From Streptomyces sp. NBC_01304 (GTDB lineage: Bacteria; Actinomycetota; Actinomycetes; Streptomycetales; Streptomycetaceae): 64,000 nucleotides of DNA. The position numbers and the translations under genes are program-made. The stretch is taken from contig NZ_CP109055.1 in assembly GCF_035975855.1 (NCBI RefSeq), positions 1,798,001 to 1,862,000 on the forward strand, given 5' to 3'. Under the pieces are notes generated by a model. That model was not told the DNA's origin, searched no databases, and worked only from the letters and a program-made list of their open reading frames with translations. This document shows, piece after piece, positions 17,598 through 25,718 of this stretch (its first letter is position 1; each line of letters begins with the position of its first letter).

Positions 17598-17819
17598 ATG
17601 TCCGATCACACCTACCGGGTCACCGAAATCGTCGGCACGTCGCCGGACGGCGTGGACCAGGCCATCCGCAACGGCGTCGCGCGCGCGTCGCAGACGCTCA
17701 GGGGGATGGACTGGTTCGAGGTCACCCAAGTACGCGGTCACATCGTGGACGGCGCGATCGAGCACTACCAGGTGGGGCTGAAGGTCGGGTTCCGGCTGGA
17801 GGACAACGACCAGGTCTAG
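17598..17819 (+). CDS. Dodecin family flavin-binding protein
   Basis: A 73-residue dodecin, the typical length for this small dodecameric protein that stores flavin or CoA. Family features are visible: YRVTEIVGTSPDGVDQAI at the start, the aromatic DWFEV in the middle that stacks on flavin, and YQVGLKVGFRLE at the end. The ATG at 17598 gives the standard N-terminus; reading further upstream would produce a long Ser/Arg-rich shadow sequence. It is followed by a strong hairpin and then a convergent HAD gene. Confidence 0.93.
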   Translation: MSDHTYRVTEIVGTSPDGVDQAIRNGVARASQTLRGMDWFEVTQVRGHIVDGAIEHYQVGLKVGFRLEDNDQV

Positions 17820-17829
17820 GCAGCCGGGG

Positions 17830-17868
17830 TTCGGCCGGCCGCAGGCGGCCGAAAGGCGGCCGGCCGAA
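17830..17868. terminator. Bidirectional terminator hairpin
   Basis: A perfect 13-bp stem, TTCGGCCGGCCGC (17830-17842) and its complement (17856-17868), around a 13-nt loop, between the convergent dodecin and HAD genes. No U-tract follows, as is usual in high-GC actinobacteria. Confidence 0.85.
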
Positions 17869-17885
17869 GGCAGTTGGGGCCGGGG

Positions 17886-18377
17886 TCAGGTGCGGCCCTC
17901 GCGCTCCTGGGCGTCCTTCAGGGCGTCGGAGGAGTGCGCCCAGCGGGCGCGTACGACCTTGAAGCCCGCCTGCTCGACGGCATCGCACACGAGCTCGTCG
18001 TCGTCCACGAGCATGCGCACCTCACGGCCGCGGGCCAGCCGCCGCAGGACCTCGACCTTGGTCAGGCGGGCCGGCCTGCGGTCGTTGTCGCGCCGCATCC
18101 ACAGGCGCCCCGCGGGCAGCCCGTGCCGCTCCAGCCAGTCGAGCGTGTCGGCCCGGCACCGCTCGGGGCGCCCGGTCAGGTACTGGATCTCGCAGTCCTC
18201 GGCGCTCCTGCGCACCAGGTCGACGCCCTCGGCGAGCGGCGGGTCGTCGGGGGCCGCCCCGAAGAACCCGTTCCAGTCCCGCGGCTTGCCCTCCAGGAAG
18301 TGCTGGCGGTGGGCCGTGTCTGCAAGGGTGTTGTCGAGGTCGAAGAGGGCCAGAGGTGGCTTGGGTGCGGCGTCCAT
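17886..18377 (-). CDS. HAD family phosphatase (polynucleotide kinase 3'-phosphatase-like)
   Basis: A 163-residue HAD-superfamily hydrolase. Motif I is LFDLDNTLAD with the nucleophile aspartate at residue 13. Motif II is IQYLTGRPE, and motif IV is MLVDDDELVCDAV. The TGRP motif and short length resemble the phosphatase domain of phage T4-type polynucleotide kinase, so a nucleic acid or nucleotide substrate is plausible but not proven. The ATG is followed directly by the domain. TAGGCT at 18384-18389 lies 6 nt before the start, suggesting a leaderless transcript, although GAGG is also present. Confidence 0.85.
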   Translation of the reverse strand: MDAAPKPPLALFDLDNTLADTAHRQHFLEGKPRDWNGFFGAAPDDPPLAEGVDLVRRSAEDCEIQYLTGRPERCRADTLDWLERHGLPAGRLWMRRDNDRRPARLTKVEVLRRLARGREVRMLVDDDELVCDAVEQAGFKVVRARWAHSSDALKDAQEREGRT

Positions 18378-18383
18378 GACCTC

Positions 18384-18389
18384 AGCCTA
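18384..18389 (-). promoter_or_regulatory. -10 box of leaderless HAD gene
   Basis: TAGGCT on the minus strand, 6 nt upstream of the ATG at 18377, fits the leaderless pattern seen at several genes in this window. Confidence 0.5.
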
Positions 18390-18435
18390 CGGTCGGCCGT
18401 ACCCCAGTCGACGCGACGGACGGAGGCCGAAGCCG

Positions 18436-19764
18436 ATGCTGCCGAGCTCGGACGAGATGCTGCGCTGGATCGCGGCGATCACGGAGCAGGGCGTACGCAG
18501 GCCCGGCTACCCCGCGGACGACTGGACCTGTGACTGGGCGGCCCGGCGACTGCGGGACCTGGGCCTCGGCGTCCGTCTGGAGCCCCTCGACACGCCCCGC
18601 TGGCGACCGCACTCGGCAAGCCTGCGGGTCGCGCTCGACGCCGATCCCGGGCGCGCGGTGGAACTGGCCGGGTTCCCGCTGCCGTACACCGCGGCGACCG
18701 CGGGGGTGACGGCCCCTGTCCGACGCCTCGGGGAGAGCGGCGGCCCCGGCTGTCTCGTCGTCGACGAGCTGGCCTTCTCCGAGCTGCGCCAGTCGGAGGT
18801 ACGCGACCTCGCCACCGCCGTGCACGACCCCGAGGGCGCCTTCGACGAGCTCACCCAACTGCTGCCGTTCGGGCCGGGGTTGACGGATGTGCTCGGCCCG
18901 GCGCGGGCGGCGGGGGCGACCGGGTTCGTCGGCGCGCTGACCGGCGTCCCGTGGGACACCCGCGAGTACTACGTTCCCTACGACGCGGAGCCGCGGCCCC
19001 TGCCCGCGGTCTGGATCTCGGGCTCGGACGGACGCCACCTCCTGGAACTGCTCGACGCGGGCCCCTGCACCGGAACCCTGACGGTCGACGCGAGCACCGA
19101 CACCGTGACCACCCACAACGTGGTCGCCACCCTGCCCGGCGCCTCCGGGCACTGGGCCGTCGTGGCCTCCCACCACGACGGACCGTGGGCTTCGGCGGTG
19201 GAGGACGGCACGGGCATCGCGATGGTCCTCGCGGCGGCGACGTACTGGGCGGAGATCCCGGCGCCGGACCGCCCGCACAACCTGCTCTTCCTCCTCGCCT
19301 CCGGCCACATGGCGGGCGGCGCCGGCACCCGCGCCTTCATCGACGCCCATCGCGGGCTCCTGGACGACGTGGTGGTGCAGCTGCACCTGGAGCACGCGGC
19401 GCGGCGCTGCGAGACGGTGGACGGGAAGCTGGTGCCGACCGACGACCCGGAGGTGCGCTGGTGGTTCACGAGCCGCTCGCCCCGGCTCGAATCGCTGGTG
19501 GCGCGGACACTGCGGGCCGAGGACCTGCGCCGTTCCCTGGTCCTGCCACCGGACGTCTTCTCCCCGATGCCCCCGACGGACGGCGCGTTCTTCCACCCGG
19601 AGGGCGTCCCCCTGGTCCACTTCCTGTCGGCCCCGCCGTACCTCTTCGACCCGGCGGACACCCTGGACAAGGTGGATGCGGCGGGGCTGGAGTCGTTGGT
19701 GAGGGCTTCGGTGCGGATCGTGGAGGGCACGAAGGGCTGGACGCCGGACTCGGCCCGGGTTTGA
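18436..19764 (+). CDS. M28-like zinc peptidase homologue with altered metal site
   Basis: A 442-residue cytoplasmic protein resembling M28 aminopeptidases. The first ligand block VVASHHDGPW supplies H and D, and VEDGTGIAMV supplies the bridging aspartate. However, the position where family members carry the catalytic EE (usually within a GGEE-GL-GS motif) reads LLASGHMAGGAGTR, with no glutamate pair. It may be inactive or use a different base. ATG 18436 follows GGAGG by about 10 nt. It is divergent from the HAD gene and followed by an LLM oxidoreductase on the same strand. Confidence 0.8.
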   Translation: MLPSSDEMLRWIAAITEQGVRRPGYPADDWTCDWAARRLRDLGLGVRLEPLDTPRWRPHSASLRVALDADPGRAVELAGFPLPYTAATAGVTAPVRRLGESGGPGCLVVDELAFSELRQSEVRDLATAVHDPEGAFDELTQLLPFGPGLTDVLGPARAAGATGFVGALTGVPWDTREYYVPYDAEPRPLPAVWISGSDGRHLLELLDAGPCTGTLTVDASTDTVTTHNVVATLPGASGHWAVVASHHDGPWASAVEDGTGIAMVLAAATYWAEIPAPDRPHNLLFLLASGHMAGGAGTRAFIDAHRGLLDDVVVQLHLEHAARRCETVDGKLVPTDDPEVRWWFTSRSPRLESLVARTLRAEDLRRSLVLPPDVFSPMPPTDGAFFHPEGVPLVHFLSAPPYLFDPADTLDKVDAAGLESLVRASVRIVEGTKGWTPDSARV

Positions 19765-19819
19765 TCATTCAGCCCGTCCCCGAGGGATCAAAACCCACCC
19801 ACCCAGCGTTACACCCCAC

Positions 19820-20836
19820 GTGACCACCGCATTCGCAGAAACCCGCTTCTCCGTCCTGGACCGCTCCCGCACCCGCCAGGGCCACCCCCAGGGGGAGGCC
19901 CTGCGCGACACGGTGGCCTTCGCGAAGGAGGCCGAGAAGCTCGGCTACCACCGCTTCTGGGTCTCGGAACACCACAGCGTCCCCGGAGTCGCGGGCTCCG
20001 CCCCCACCGTGCTCGCGGCAGCCGTCGCCGGGGCCACCTCGAGGATCCGCGTCGGCACCGGAGGGGTGATGCTGCCGAACCACCAACCCCTGGTCGTGGC
20101 CGAGCAGTTCGGCGTCCTGGAATCCCTCTTCCCGGGCCGCATCGACATGGGCCTGGGCCGCTCCGTCGGCTTCACGGGCGGCGTACGCAAGGCGCTGGGC
20201 CACGACAAGGACGATGCCGACGATTTCGCCGGCCAGCTGGAGACGCTGCTCGGCTACCTCACCGGCACCCAGACCGCCCACCCCCAGGTGCACGCCCACC
20301 CGGCGGAGGGCCTGCGGATACCCGCGTACGTCCTGGCCACCGGCGAGGGCGCGGACATCGCGGCGGCCGCCGGGCTGCCGCTCGTCATCGGCGATCTGCG
20401 GGGCCGCTCGAAGCTGCTGGCGGCGATCGAGCGGTACCGCGACGGCTTCAAGCCCTCGCTGTGGGCGGACGAGCCGTATGTCGTCGTGGCGGGGAACGTC
20501 GCCGTCGCCGACACCTCCGAGCAGGCACGGCGCCTCTTGATCCCCGAGGCCTGGTCGATGGCGTACTCCCGCACGCACGGCGTCTTCCCGCCCCTCGAAC
20601 CGGCCGGGCGGACCGAGGCGCGCGAGATGACCGAGAAGGAGCGGGGCTTCTACGAGTCAGGCCTGAAGGGCCAGCTGTACGGCACCGAGGACGAGGTCGC
20701 CGCCGCCCTGGAAGACGTGATCGCGGCGAGCGGCGCCGACGAGGTCCTGGTCACGACGTCGACGTACGACCGGGAAGGGATGCTGGACTCCTACCGGCGG
20801 CTGGCCCGGGTCGCGGGACTGGGCGGGGCCGCCTAG
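19820..20836 (+). CDS. LLM class flavin-dependent oxidoreductase
   Basis: A 338-residue luciferase-like monooxygenase (MsnO8-type subgroup), expected to use reduced flavin and O2 on an unknown substrate. Typical motifs are RFWVSEHHSVPGVAGSAP (residues 46-63), RVGTGGVMLPNH (75-86) and GRIDMGLGRS (111-120). The GTG at 19820 gives a standard N-terminus; no clear ribosome site precedes it. The stop TAG is itself the first bases of a long hairpin element, and a near copy of the last codons, including a stop, lies on the far side at 20998-21030. Confidence 0.9.
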   Translation: MTTAFAETRFSVLDRSRTRQGHPQGEALRDTVAFAKEAEKLGYHRFWVSEHHSVPGVAGSAPTVLAAAVAGATSRIRVGTGGVMLPNHQPLVVAEQFGVLESLFPGRIDMGLGRSVGFTGGVRKALGHDKDDADDFAGQLETLLGYLTGTQTAHPQVHAHPAEGLRIPAYVLATGEGADIAAAAGLPLVIGDLRGRSKLLAAIERYRDGFKPSLWADEPYVVVAGNVAVADTSEQARRLLIPEAWSMAYSRTHGVFPPLEPAGRTEAREMTEKERGFYESGLKGQLYGTEDEVAAALEDVIAASGADEVLVTTSTYDREGMLDSYRRLARVAGLGGAA

Positions 20837-21001
20837 GGCCTGTCCGGCGGATCTTCGCGGAAGAGCCCGCGGCGTCTGGTGCGTGCTCTCGGCGTGCGCC
20901 CGGATCGCCCTCGTACTGGACGTACTTGGGTGATGCGGGCGTGCGGCGAGAGTGCGTGCCAGGCGTCGTGGGCCCGCGAAGATCCGCCGGACAGGCCCTA
21001 G
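20833..21001 (+). mobile_element. 169-bp MITE-like hairpin element
   Basis: The ends at 20833-20860 and 20974-21001 are perfect 28-nt inverted repeats starting CTAGGGCCTGTCCGG. The interior is also self-complementary: a 4-nt bulge (20861-20864), 46 aligned positions per arm, and an apex of GTAC-TGGAC-GTAC, which together account for exactly 169 bp. Of 12 arm differences in the 46-position part, 10 still allow G-U pairing in plus-strand RNA. It has no open reading frame of its own and starts at the stop codon of the LLM gene. CTAG at both ends could be a target duplication of IS5-type, which is inference. Confidence 0.75.
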
Positions 21002-21094
21002 CCCGAGTCGCGGGACTGGCCGGGGCCTAGAATCGTGGGGTTTGCCCCCGCTCCATGAGCACCAGCACCAGCACCAGCACCGGGAACTCCACAC

Positions 21095-23446
21095 ATGCAT
21101 GCCACGCCGGACCACGGCCACGACCCGTACATCCGCGTCCGCGCCGCCCGCGAGCACAATCTGCGCGCGGTCGACGTGGACATCCCGCGTGACGTCCTGG
21201 TCGTCTTCACCGGCGTCTCCGGCTCGGGCAAGTCGAGCCTCGCCTTCGGCACGATCTACGCCGAGGCGCAGCGCCGCTACTTCGAGTCCGTGGCGCCGTA
21301 CGCGCGTCGCCTCATCCATCAGGTGGGCGCGCCGAAGGTCGGCGAGATCTCGGGGCTGCCGCCTGCCGTGTCGCTGGAGCAGCGTCGCTCGACGCCGACG
21401 TCGCGCTCGTCCGTCGGGACGGTGACCACCCTCTCCAACTCCCTGCGCATGCTGTTCTCCCGCGCGGGCAGCTACCCGGCGGGCGCCGCGCGCCTCGAGT
21501 CCGACGCGTTCTCGCCGAACACGGCGGCCGGGGCCTGCCCCGAGTGCCACGGCCTCGGACGGGTGCACCGGGTCACCGAGGAACTGCTCGTCCCGAACCC
21601 GGAGTTGTCGATCCGCGAGGGCGCGATCGCCGCCTGGCCGGGTGCCTGGCAGGGCAAGAACCTCCGGGACGTCCTCGACACGCTCGGCCACGACGTGGAC
21701 CGGCCGTGGCGGGAGCTCCCGCGGCAGGACCGGGAGTGGATTCTCTTCACGGACGAGCAGCCGGTGGTCACCGTGCACCCGGTGCGCGAGGCCGGCCGTA
21801 TCCAACGCCCTTACCAGGGCACGTACATGAGCGCCCGGCGCTATGTGCTGAAGACGTTCTCCGACTCCAAGAGCCAGACGCTGCGCGCCAAGGCGGAGCG
21901 CTTCCTGCAGAGCGCGCCCTGCCCGGTGTGCCACGGCAGCCGGCTGCGGCCCGAGTCCCTCGCGGTGACGTTCGCCGGCCGCACCATCGCCGACCTGGCC
22001 GCCCTGCCGCTGACCTCGCTCGCCGAGCTGCTTGCTGAGGGTGCGGCGGCGGGCGACGAGACGGCGCGCGTGCTCACCGGCGATCTGCTCTCGCGCATCG
22101 AGGTGGTGACCGAGCTGGGGCTCGGCTATCTCAGCCTGGACCGGGTGACGCCCACCCTGTCGGCGGGCGAGCTGCAGCGACTGCGGCTCGCGACGCAGCT
22201 GCGGTCGGGGCTCTTCGGTGTCGTGTACGTCCTGGACGAGCCCTCGGCCGGGCTGCATCCGGCGGACACCGAGGCCCTGCTCACCGTACTCAACAGGCTG
22301 AAGGCGGCCGGGAATTCGGTGTTCGTCGTCGAGCACCACCTCGATGTCGTACGGGAGGCGGACTGGCTCGTGGACGTCGGGCCGCACGCGGGCGAGCACG
22401 GCGGTCGGGTCCTGCACAGCGGTCCGGTCGCGGAGCTGGCCGGGGTCGAGGAGTCGGCGACGCGGCGCTTCCTCTTCGACCGCGCGGCCGCGCCCGCCCG
22501 GGAGGTGCGCGCGCCTTCGGGATGGCTGAAGGCGGGCCCGGTCACCCGGCACAATCTGCGGGGCGTCACGGCGGAGTTGCCGCTCGGGGTGTTCACCGCC
22601 GTGACGGGCGTGTCGGGTTCCGGAAAGTCCACCTTGGTCGGCGAGTTGACCGAGGACCTGCCGGGCGTGGGCCGTCTGGTGCGCGTCGACCAGAAGCCGA
22701 TCGGCCGTACGCCGCGGTCGAACCTGGCGACGTACACCGGCCTCTTCGACGTCGTACGGAAACTCTTCACGGAGACCGAGGAGGCGAAGGCGCGCGGCTA
22801 CAAGGCGGGCCGGTTCTCGTTCAATGTGGCGGGCGGGCGGTGCGAGACCTGTCAGGGCGAGGGGTTCGTCAGCGTCGAACTGCTCTTCCTGCCGAGTACG
22901 TACACACCCTGCCCGGACTGCCACGGCGCGCGCTACAACCCCGAGACGCTGGAGATCACACACGAGGGCCGCACCATCGCCGGCGTCCTCGACCTGACCG
23001 TCGAGGCTGCCGCGGACTTCTTCGCCGACACCCCGGCCGCCGTACGCAGCCTGCGTGCGCTCCTCGATGTCGGGCTCGGCTATCTGCGCCTCGGGCAGCC
23101 CGCGACCGAACTGTCCGGCGGCGAGGCCCAGCGGATCAAGCTGGCGAGCGAGCTGCAGCGGACCCGGCGCGGGCACACGCTCTACCTCCTGGACGAGCCG
23201 ACGACGGGCCTGCACCCGGCCGATGTGGAGGTCCTGCTGCGGCAGTTGCACGGTCTTGTCGACGCGGGGCACTCGGTGGTGGTCGTCGAGCACGACATGG
23301 CGGTGGTGGCCGGGGCGGACTGGGTGATCGACCTCGGTCCTGGCGGGGGCGACGAGGGCGGCCGGATCGTCGCGACCGGCACGCCGGCCGAGGTGGCGGG
23401 CGTGGCCGGGAGCCGCACGGCGGAGTATCTGGCCCGCGCACTCTGA
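21095..23446 (+). CDS. UvrA paralogue (excinuclease ABC subunit A-like ATPase)
   Basis: A 783-residue double ABC ATPase. It is shorter than housekeeping UvrA (about 950) because the UvrB-binding and part of the insertion domain are missing. Walker A motifs are GVSGSGKSSL (residues 40-49) and GVSGSGKSTL (about 508). ABC signatures are LSAGELQRLRLA and LSGGEAQRIKLA, and Walker B ends in LLDEPTTGLHPAD. Zinc-binding CxxC pairs occur at CPECHG, CPVCHG and CETCQG...CPDCHG. Such paralogues are linked to drug self-protection or alternative DNA damage recognition in Streptomyces. The ATG at 21095 follows an AGCACC hexamer repeat; no ribosome site is obvious. Confidence 0.9.
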   Translation: MHATPDHGHDPYIRVRAAREHNLRAVDVDIPRDVLVVFTGVSGSGKSSLAFGTIYAEAQRRYFESVAPYARRLIHQVGAPKVGEISGLPPAVSLEQRRSTPTSRSSVGTVTTLSNSLRMLFSRAGSYPAGAARLESDAFSPNTAAGACPECHGLGRVHRVTEELLVPNPELSIREGAIAAWPGAWQGKNLRDVLDTLGHDVDRPWRELPRQDREWILFTDEQPVVTVHPVREAGRIQRPYQGTYMSARRYVLKTFSDSKSQTLRAKAERFLQSAPCPVCHGSRLRPESLAVTFAGRTIADLAALPLTSLAELLAEGAAAGDETARVLTGDLLSRIEVVTELGLGYLSLDRVTPTLSAGELQRLRLATQLRSGLFGVVYVLDEPSAGLHPADTEALLTVLNRLKAAGNSVFVVEHHLDVVREADWLVDVGPHAGEHGGRVLHSGPVAELAGVEESATRRFLFDRAAAPAREVRAPSGWLKAGPVTRHNLRGVTAELPLGVFTAVTGVSGSGKSTLVGELTEDLPGVGRLVRVDQKPIGRTPRSNLATYTGLFDVVRKLFTETEEAKARGYKAGRFSFNVAGGRCETCQGEGFVSVELLFLPSTYTPCPDCHGARYNPETLEITHEGRTIAGVLDLTVEAAADFFADTPAAVRSLRALLDVGLGYLRLGQPATELSGGEAQRIKLASELQRTRRGHTLYLLDEPTTGLHPADVEVLLRQLHGLVDAGHSVVVVEHDMAVVAGADWVIDLGPGGGDEGGRIVATGTPAEVAGVAGSRTAEYLARAL

Positions 23447-23450
23447 ACGA

Positions 23451-24986
23451 CTAGACGGAGGGCCAATAGGCCTTCCGCAGCGCGGATTTGGCCAGCTTGC
23501 CCGCGGGGGTGCGCGGCAGCGCGTCCGTGAAGTCCAGGCTGCGCGGCGCCTTGTAGTGCGCGATCCGCTCCCGTACGAAGTCCAGGAGCTCACGGGCGAG
23601 TTCGGGTCCCGGCACAACCCCGGACTCCGCCTGGACGACCGCCTTCACCGATTCGCCCATCTCCGCGTCCGGCACCCCGATGACGGCCACGTCGGCGACC
23701 TTCGGGTGCAGGGTCAGACAGTCCTCGATCTCCTGCGGATAGATGTTCACGCCGCCCGAGATGATCGTGAAGGCGCGGCGGTCGGTGAGGAAGAGATAGC
23801 CGTCGTCGTCGACGTGGCCGACGTCGCCGGTGGTGGTCCAGGTGGGGTGGCCGGGGTGCTGGGCCTCGACCGTGCGGCCGGTGTCGTTGTGGTAGCGGAA
23901 GGGCAGTTCCTCGCGCTCGAAGTAGACGGTGCCGGTCTCGCCGGGGCCGAGCAGCGTGCCGTCCTCGGCGCAGATCCGCAGCTCTCCCAGGAGCTCGGCG
24001 CGCCCGACCGAGCCGGGCTTGCGCAGCCATTCCCCGGGGTTGATGAAGGTGATGCCGTTGCCCTCGGTGGACGAGTAGTACTCGTGCAGGACCGGACCCC
24101 ACCAGTCCATCATCCGCTGCTTGACCTGCACGGGGCAGGGCGCTGCCGCATGGATGGCGACCTTCAGGGACGACACGTCGTAGCTCTCGCGCACCGCGTC
24201 CGGGAGCTTCAGCATCCGCACGAACATGGTGGGCACCCACTGGCTGTGCGTCACCCGGTGCCGCTCGATCGCGGCGAGCGCGCCCTCGGCGTCGAAGGCG
24301 TCCATGAGGACGATCGTGCCGCCGGTCGCGGTGATGACGCCGGAGAAGCGCAGGGGTGCCGCGTGGTAGAGGGGTGCGGGGCAGAGGTAGACGGTGCCCT
24401 CGTCGAAGCCGTACATCGGCTGGAAGATCAGCTGGTACATGCTGGGTTCGGAGGTGACGTCCCCTTCGGGGAGCGTGGGCACGATGCCCTTGGGGCGGCC
24501 GGTGGTGCCGGAGGAGTAGAGCATGTCGGTGCCGCGCGGCTGGTGCGCGGGCGCCACCGGGGAGGCCGCCGCCAGGGCGTCCTCGTACGAGTCGTGCCCC
24601 GCCACCGCCACGCCGCCGTAGGCCAGCCGCACCTTCGGCCCCGGCGCCGACTCGGCGACCTCTTCCGCCAGTTCGGCAAGCGAGGCGGACACCACGATGC
24701 CGCTCGCACCGCAGTCGCGGACGATGTACGCCGCCTCCTGCGCGGTGAGGTGGTGGTTGACCGCCGTGAGGTAGAGGCCCGAGCGGAGCGCCGCCCAGTA
24801 CACCTCGAGCATCCGCGGATCGTTGTCCGACAGGACCGCGAGATGGTCGCCGCGCCGCAGGCCCGCGGCCCGCAGATGGTTCGCGAGCCGCACCGATCGC
24901 TCTTCGAGCCGGCCGTACGTAAGCGTCCGGCGGCCGTCGGCGGTGACGACGGCCGCCCTGTCGGGGTCGTACGCTCCCGGATGCAT
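23451..24986 (-). CDS. AMP-binding acyl-CoA synthetase
   Basis: A 511-residue ANL-superfamily ligase that activates a carboxylic acid with ATP and transfers it to CoA. The P-loop-like motif YSSGTTGRPKGI is near residues 180-191, the core motif YYSSTEG near residue 300, TTGDVGHVDDDGYLFLTDR near 385-403, and the catalytic lysine in TPAGKLAKSALRK near the end. Length and motifs suit medium- or long-chain acyl-CoA synthetases. It converges with the UvrA-like gene, 4 bp apart. The substrate is not defined by neighbours. Confidence 0.92.
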   Translation of the reverse strand: MHPGAYDPDRAAVVTADGRRTLTYGRLEERSVRLANHLRAAGLRRGDHLAVLSDNDPRMLEVYWAALRSGLYLTAVNHHLTAQEAAYIVRDCGASGIVVSASLAELAEEVAESAPGPKVRLAYGGVAVAGHDSYEDALAAASPVAPAHQPRGTDMLYSSGTTGRPKGIVPTLPEGDVTSEPSMYQLIFQPMYGFDEGTVYLCPAPLYHAAPLRFSGVITATGGTIVLMDAFDAEGALAAIERHRVTHSQWVPTMFVRMLKLPDAVRESYDVSSLKVAIHAAAPCPVQVKQRMMDWWGPVLHEYYSSTEGNGITFINPGEWLRKPGSVGRAELLGELRICAEDGTLLGPGETGTVYFEREELPFRYHNDTGRTVEAQHPGHPTWTTTGDVGHVDDDGYLFLTDRRAFTIISGGVNIYPQEIEDCLTLHPKVADVAVIGVPDAEMGESVKAVVQAESGVVPGPELARELLDFVRERIAHYKAPRSLDFTDALPRTPAGKLAKSALRKAYWPSV

Positions 24987-25053
24987 GAGGCCGACGGTAT
25001 GGATGGCCCCTACAACCGGTCAAGGCGTACGACAGCGGCTTTTTGACGGTGGG

Positions 25054-25617
25054 TCAGCTGTCGGCGGAGTCCCCCGACTCCGGCGCCACGAACTGCACAT
25101 CCAGGTTGATCTTCACGACCTCGCCGAGGAACCCGGGCGCGAAGTCCAGGCCGAACTCGCTGCGCCGCAGCTCCCCCGTCGCCTCGAACCCGGCGTGCCG
25201 GCTGCCGTCCATGGGTACGTCGACGAGCCCGCCGAACTCGACGTCGAAGGCGATCGGCCGGGTCACGTCGCCGATGGTCAGATCGCCTTCGAGGGTCCAG
25301 TCCTCGCCCTCGCCGCTGATCCCGGTCGAACGGAACGCCATGGTGGGCCGCTTGGCGACGTCGAGCAGGTCGGAGGCCCGGACGTGGGCGTCACGGTCGG
25401 CGTTCCCCGTGTTGATCGACTCCAGGGCGACGGTGGCCGTGATCAGGCTGTCGGCGAGGGTCTCCCCCACGACCAGCTCGGCCTCCAGCTGGTCGAAGCG
25501 GCCCCGGACCTTGGAGATGCCGAGGTGGCGGATCTGGAAGCCGACCGCGGAATGCAGGGGGTCGAACTTCCAGGTGCCGGCGGACAGCGGGAGGGTGGTG
25601 TTCGTCTCAGTGGTCAT
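25054..25617 (-). CDS. YceI family protein
   Basis: A 187-residue YceI/lipocalin-like beta-barrel protein that binds a polyisoprenoid or other lipid. The family start is clear: AGTWKFDPLHSAVGFQIRHLGISKVRGRF, here split as WKFDPLHSAVGF and ISKVRGRFD, followed by GEGEDWTLEGDLTI and FGLDFAPGFLG. There is no signal peptide, so it is cytoplasmic like many actinobacterial members. ATG 25617 was preferred over ATG 25626 because GAGGGG lies just upstream of it. It is divergent from a MmyB-type regulator, which may control it. Confidence 0.92.
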   Translation of the reverse strand: MTTETNTTLPLSAGTWKFDPLHSAVGFQIRHLGISKVRGRFDQLEAELVVGETLADSLITATVALESINTGNADRDAHVRASDLLDVAKRPTMAFRSTGISGEGEDWTLEGDLTIGDVTRPIAFDVEFGGLVDVPMDGSRHAGFEATGELRRSEFGLDFAPGFLGEVVKINLDVQFVAPESGDSADS

Positions 25618-25706
25618 GCCCCTCACCCTGCGGGCCGCGCAGGGCCGGAGGAAGGCCCGGCTGAGGCTGGTAGTGACAGGGCCACGATAAGGAGAGCCGG
25701 GGCTCG

Positions 25707-25712
25707 TACCAT
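25707..25712 (+). promoter_or_regulatory. -10 box of leaderless MmyB-type regulator
   Basis: TACCAT lies 6 nt before the GTG start at 25719 and no Shine-Dalgarno sequence is present, which fits a leaderless transcript. Confidence 0.5.
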
Positions 25713-25718
25713 CTGGGG

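Noticed and set aside
20657..23617. 986-codon open frame opposite the UvrA paralogue
   Set aside because: An Arg/Ala-rich shadow frame crossing the hairpin element and the adjacent genes; the UvrA-like gene is clearly real.
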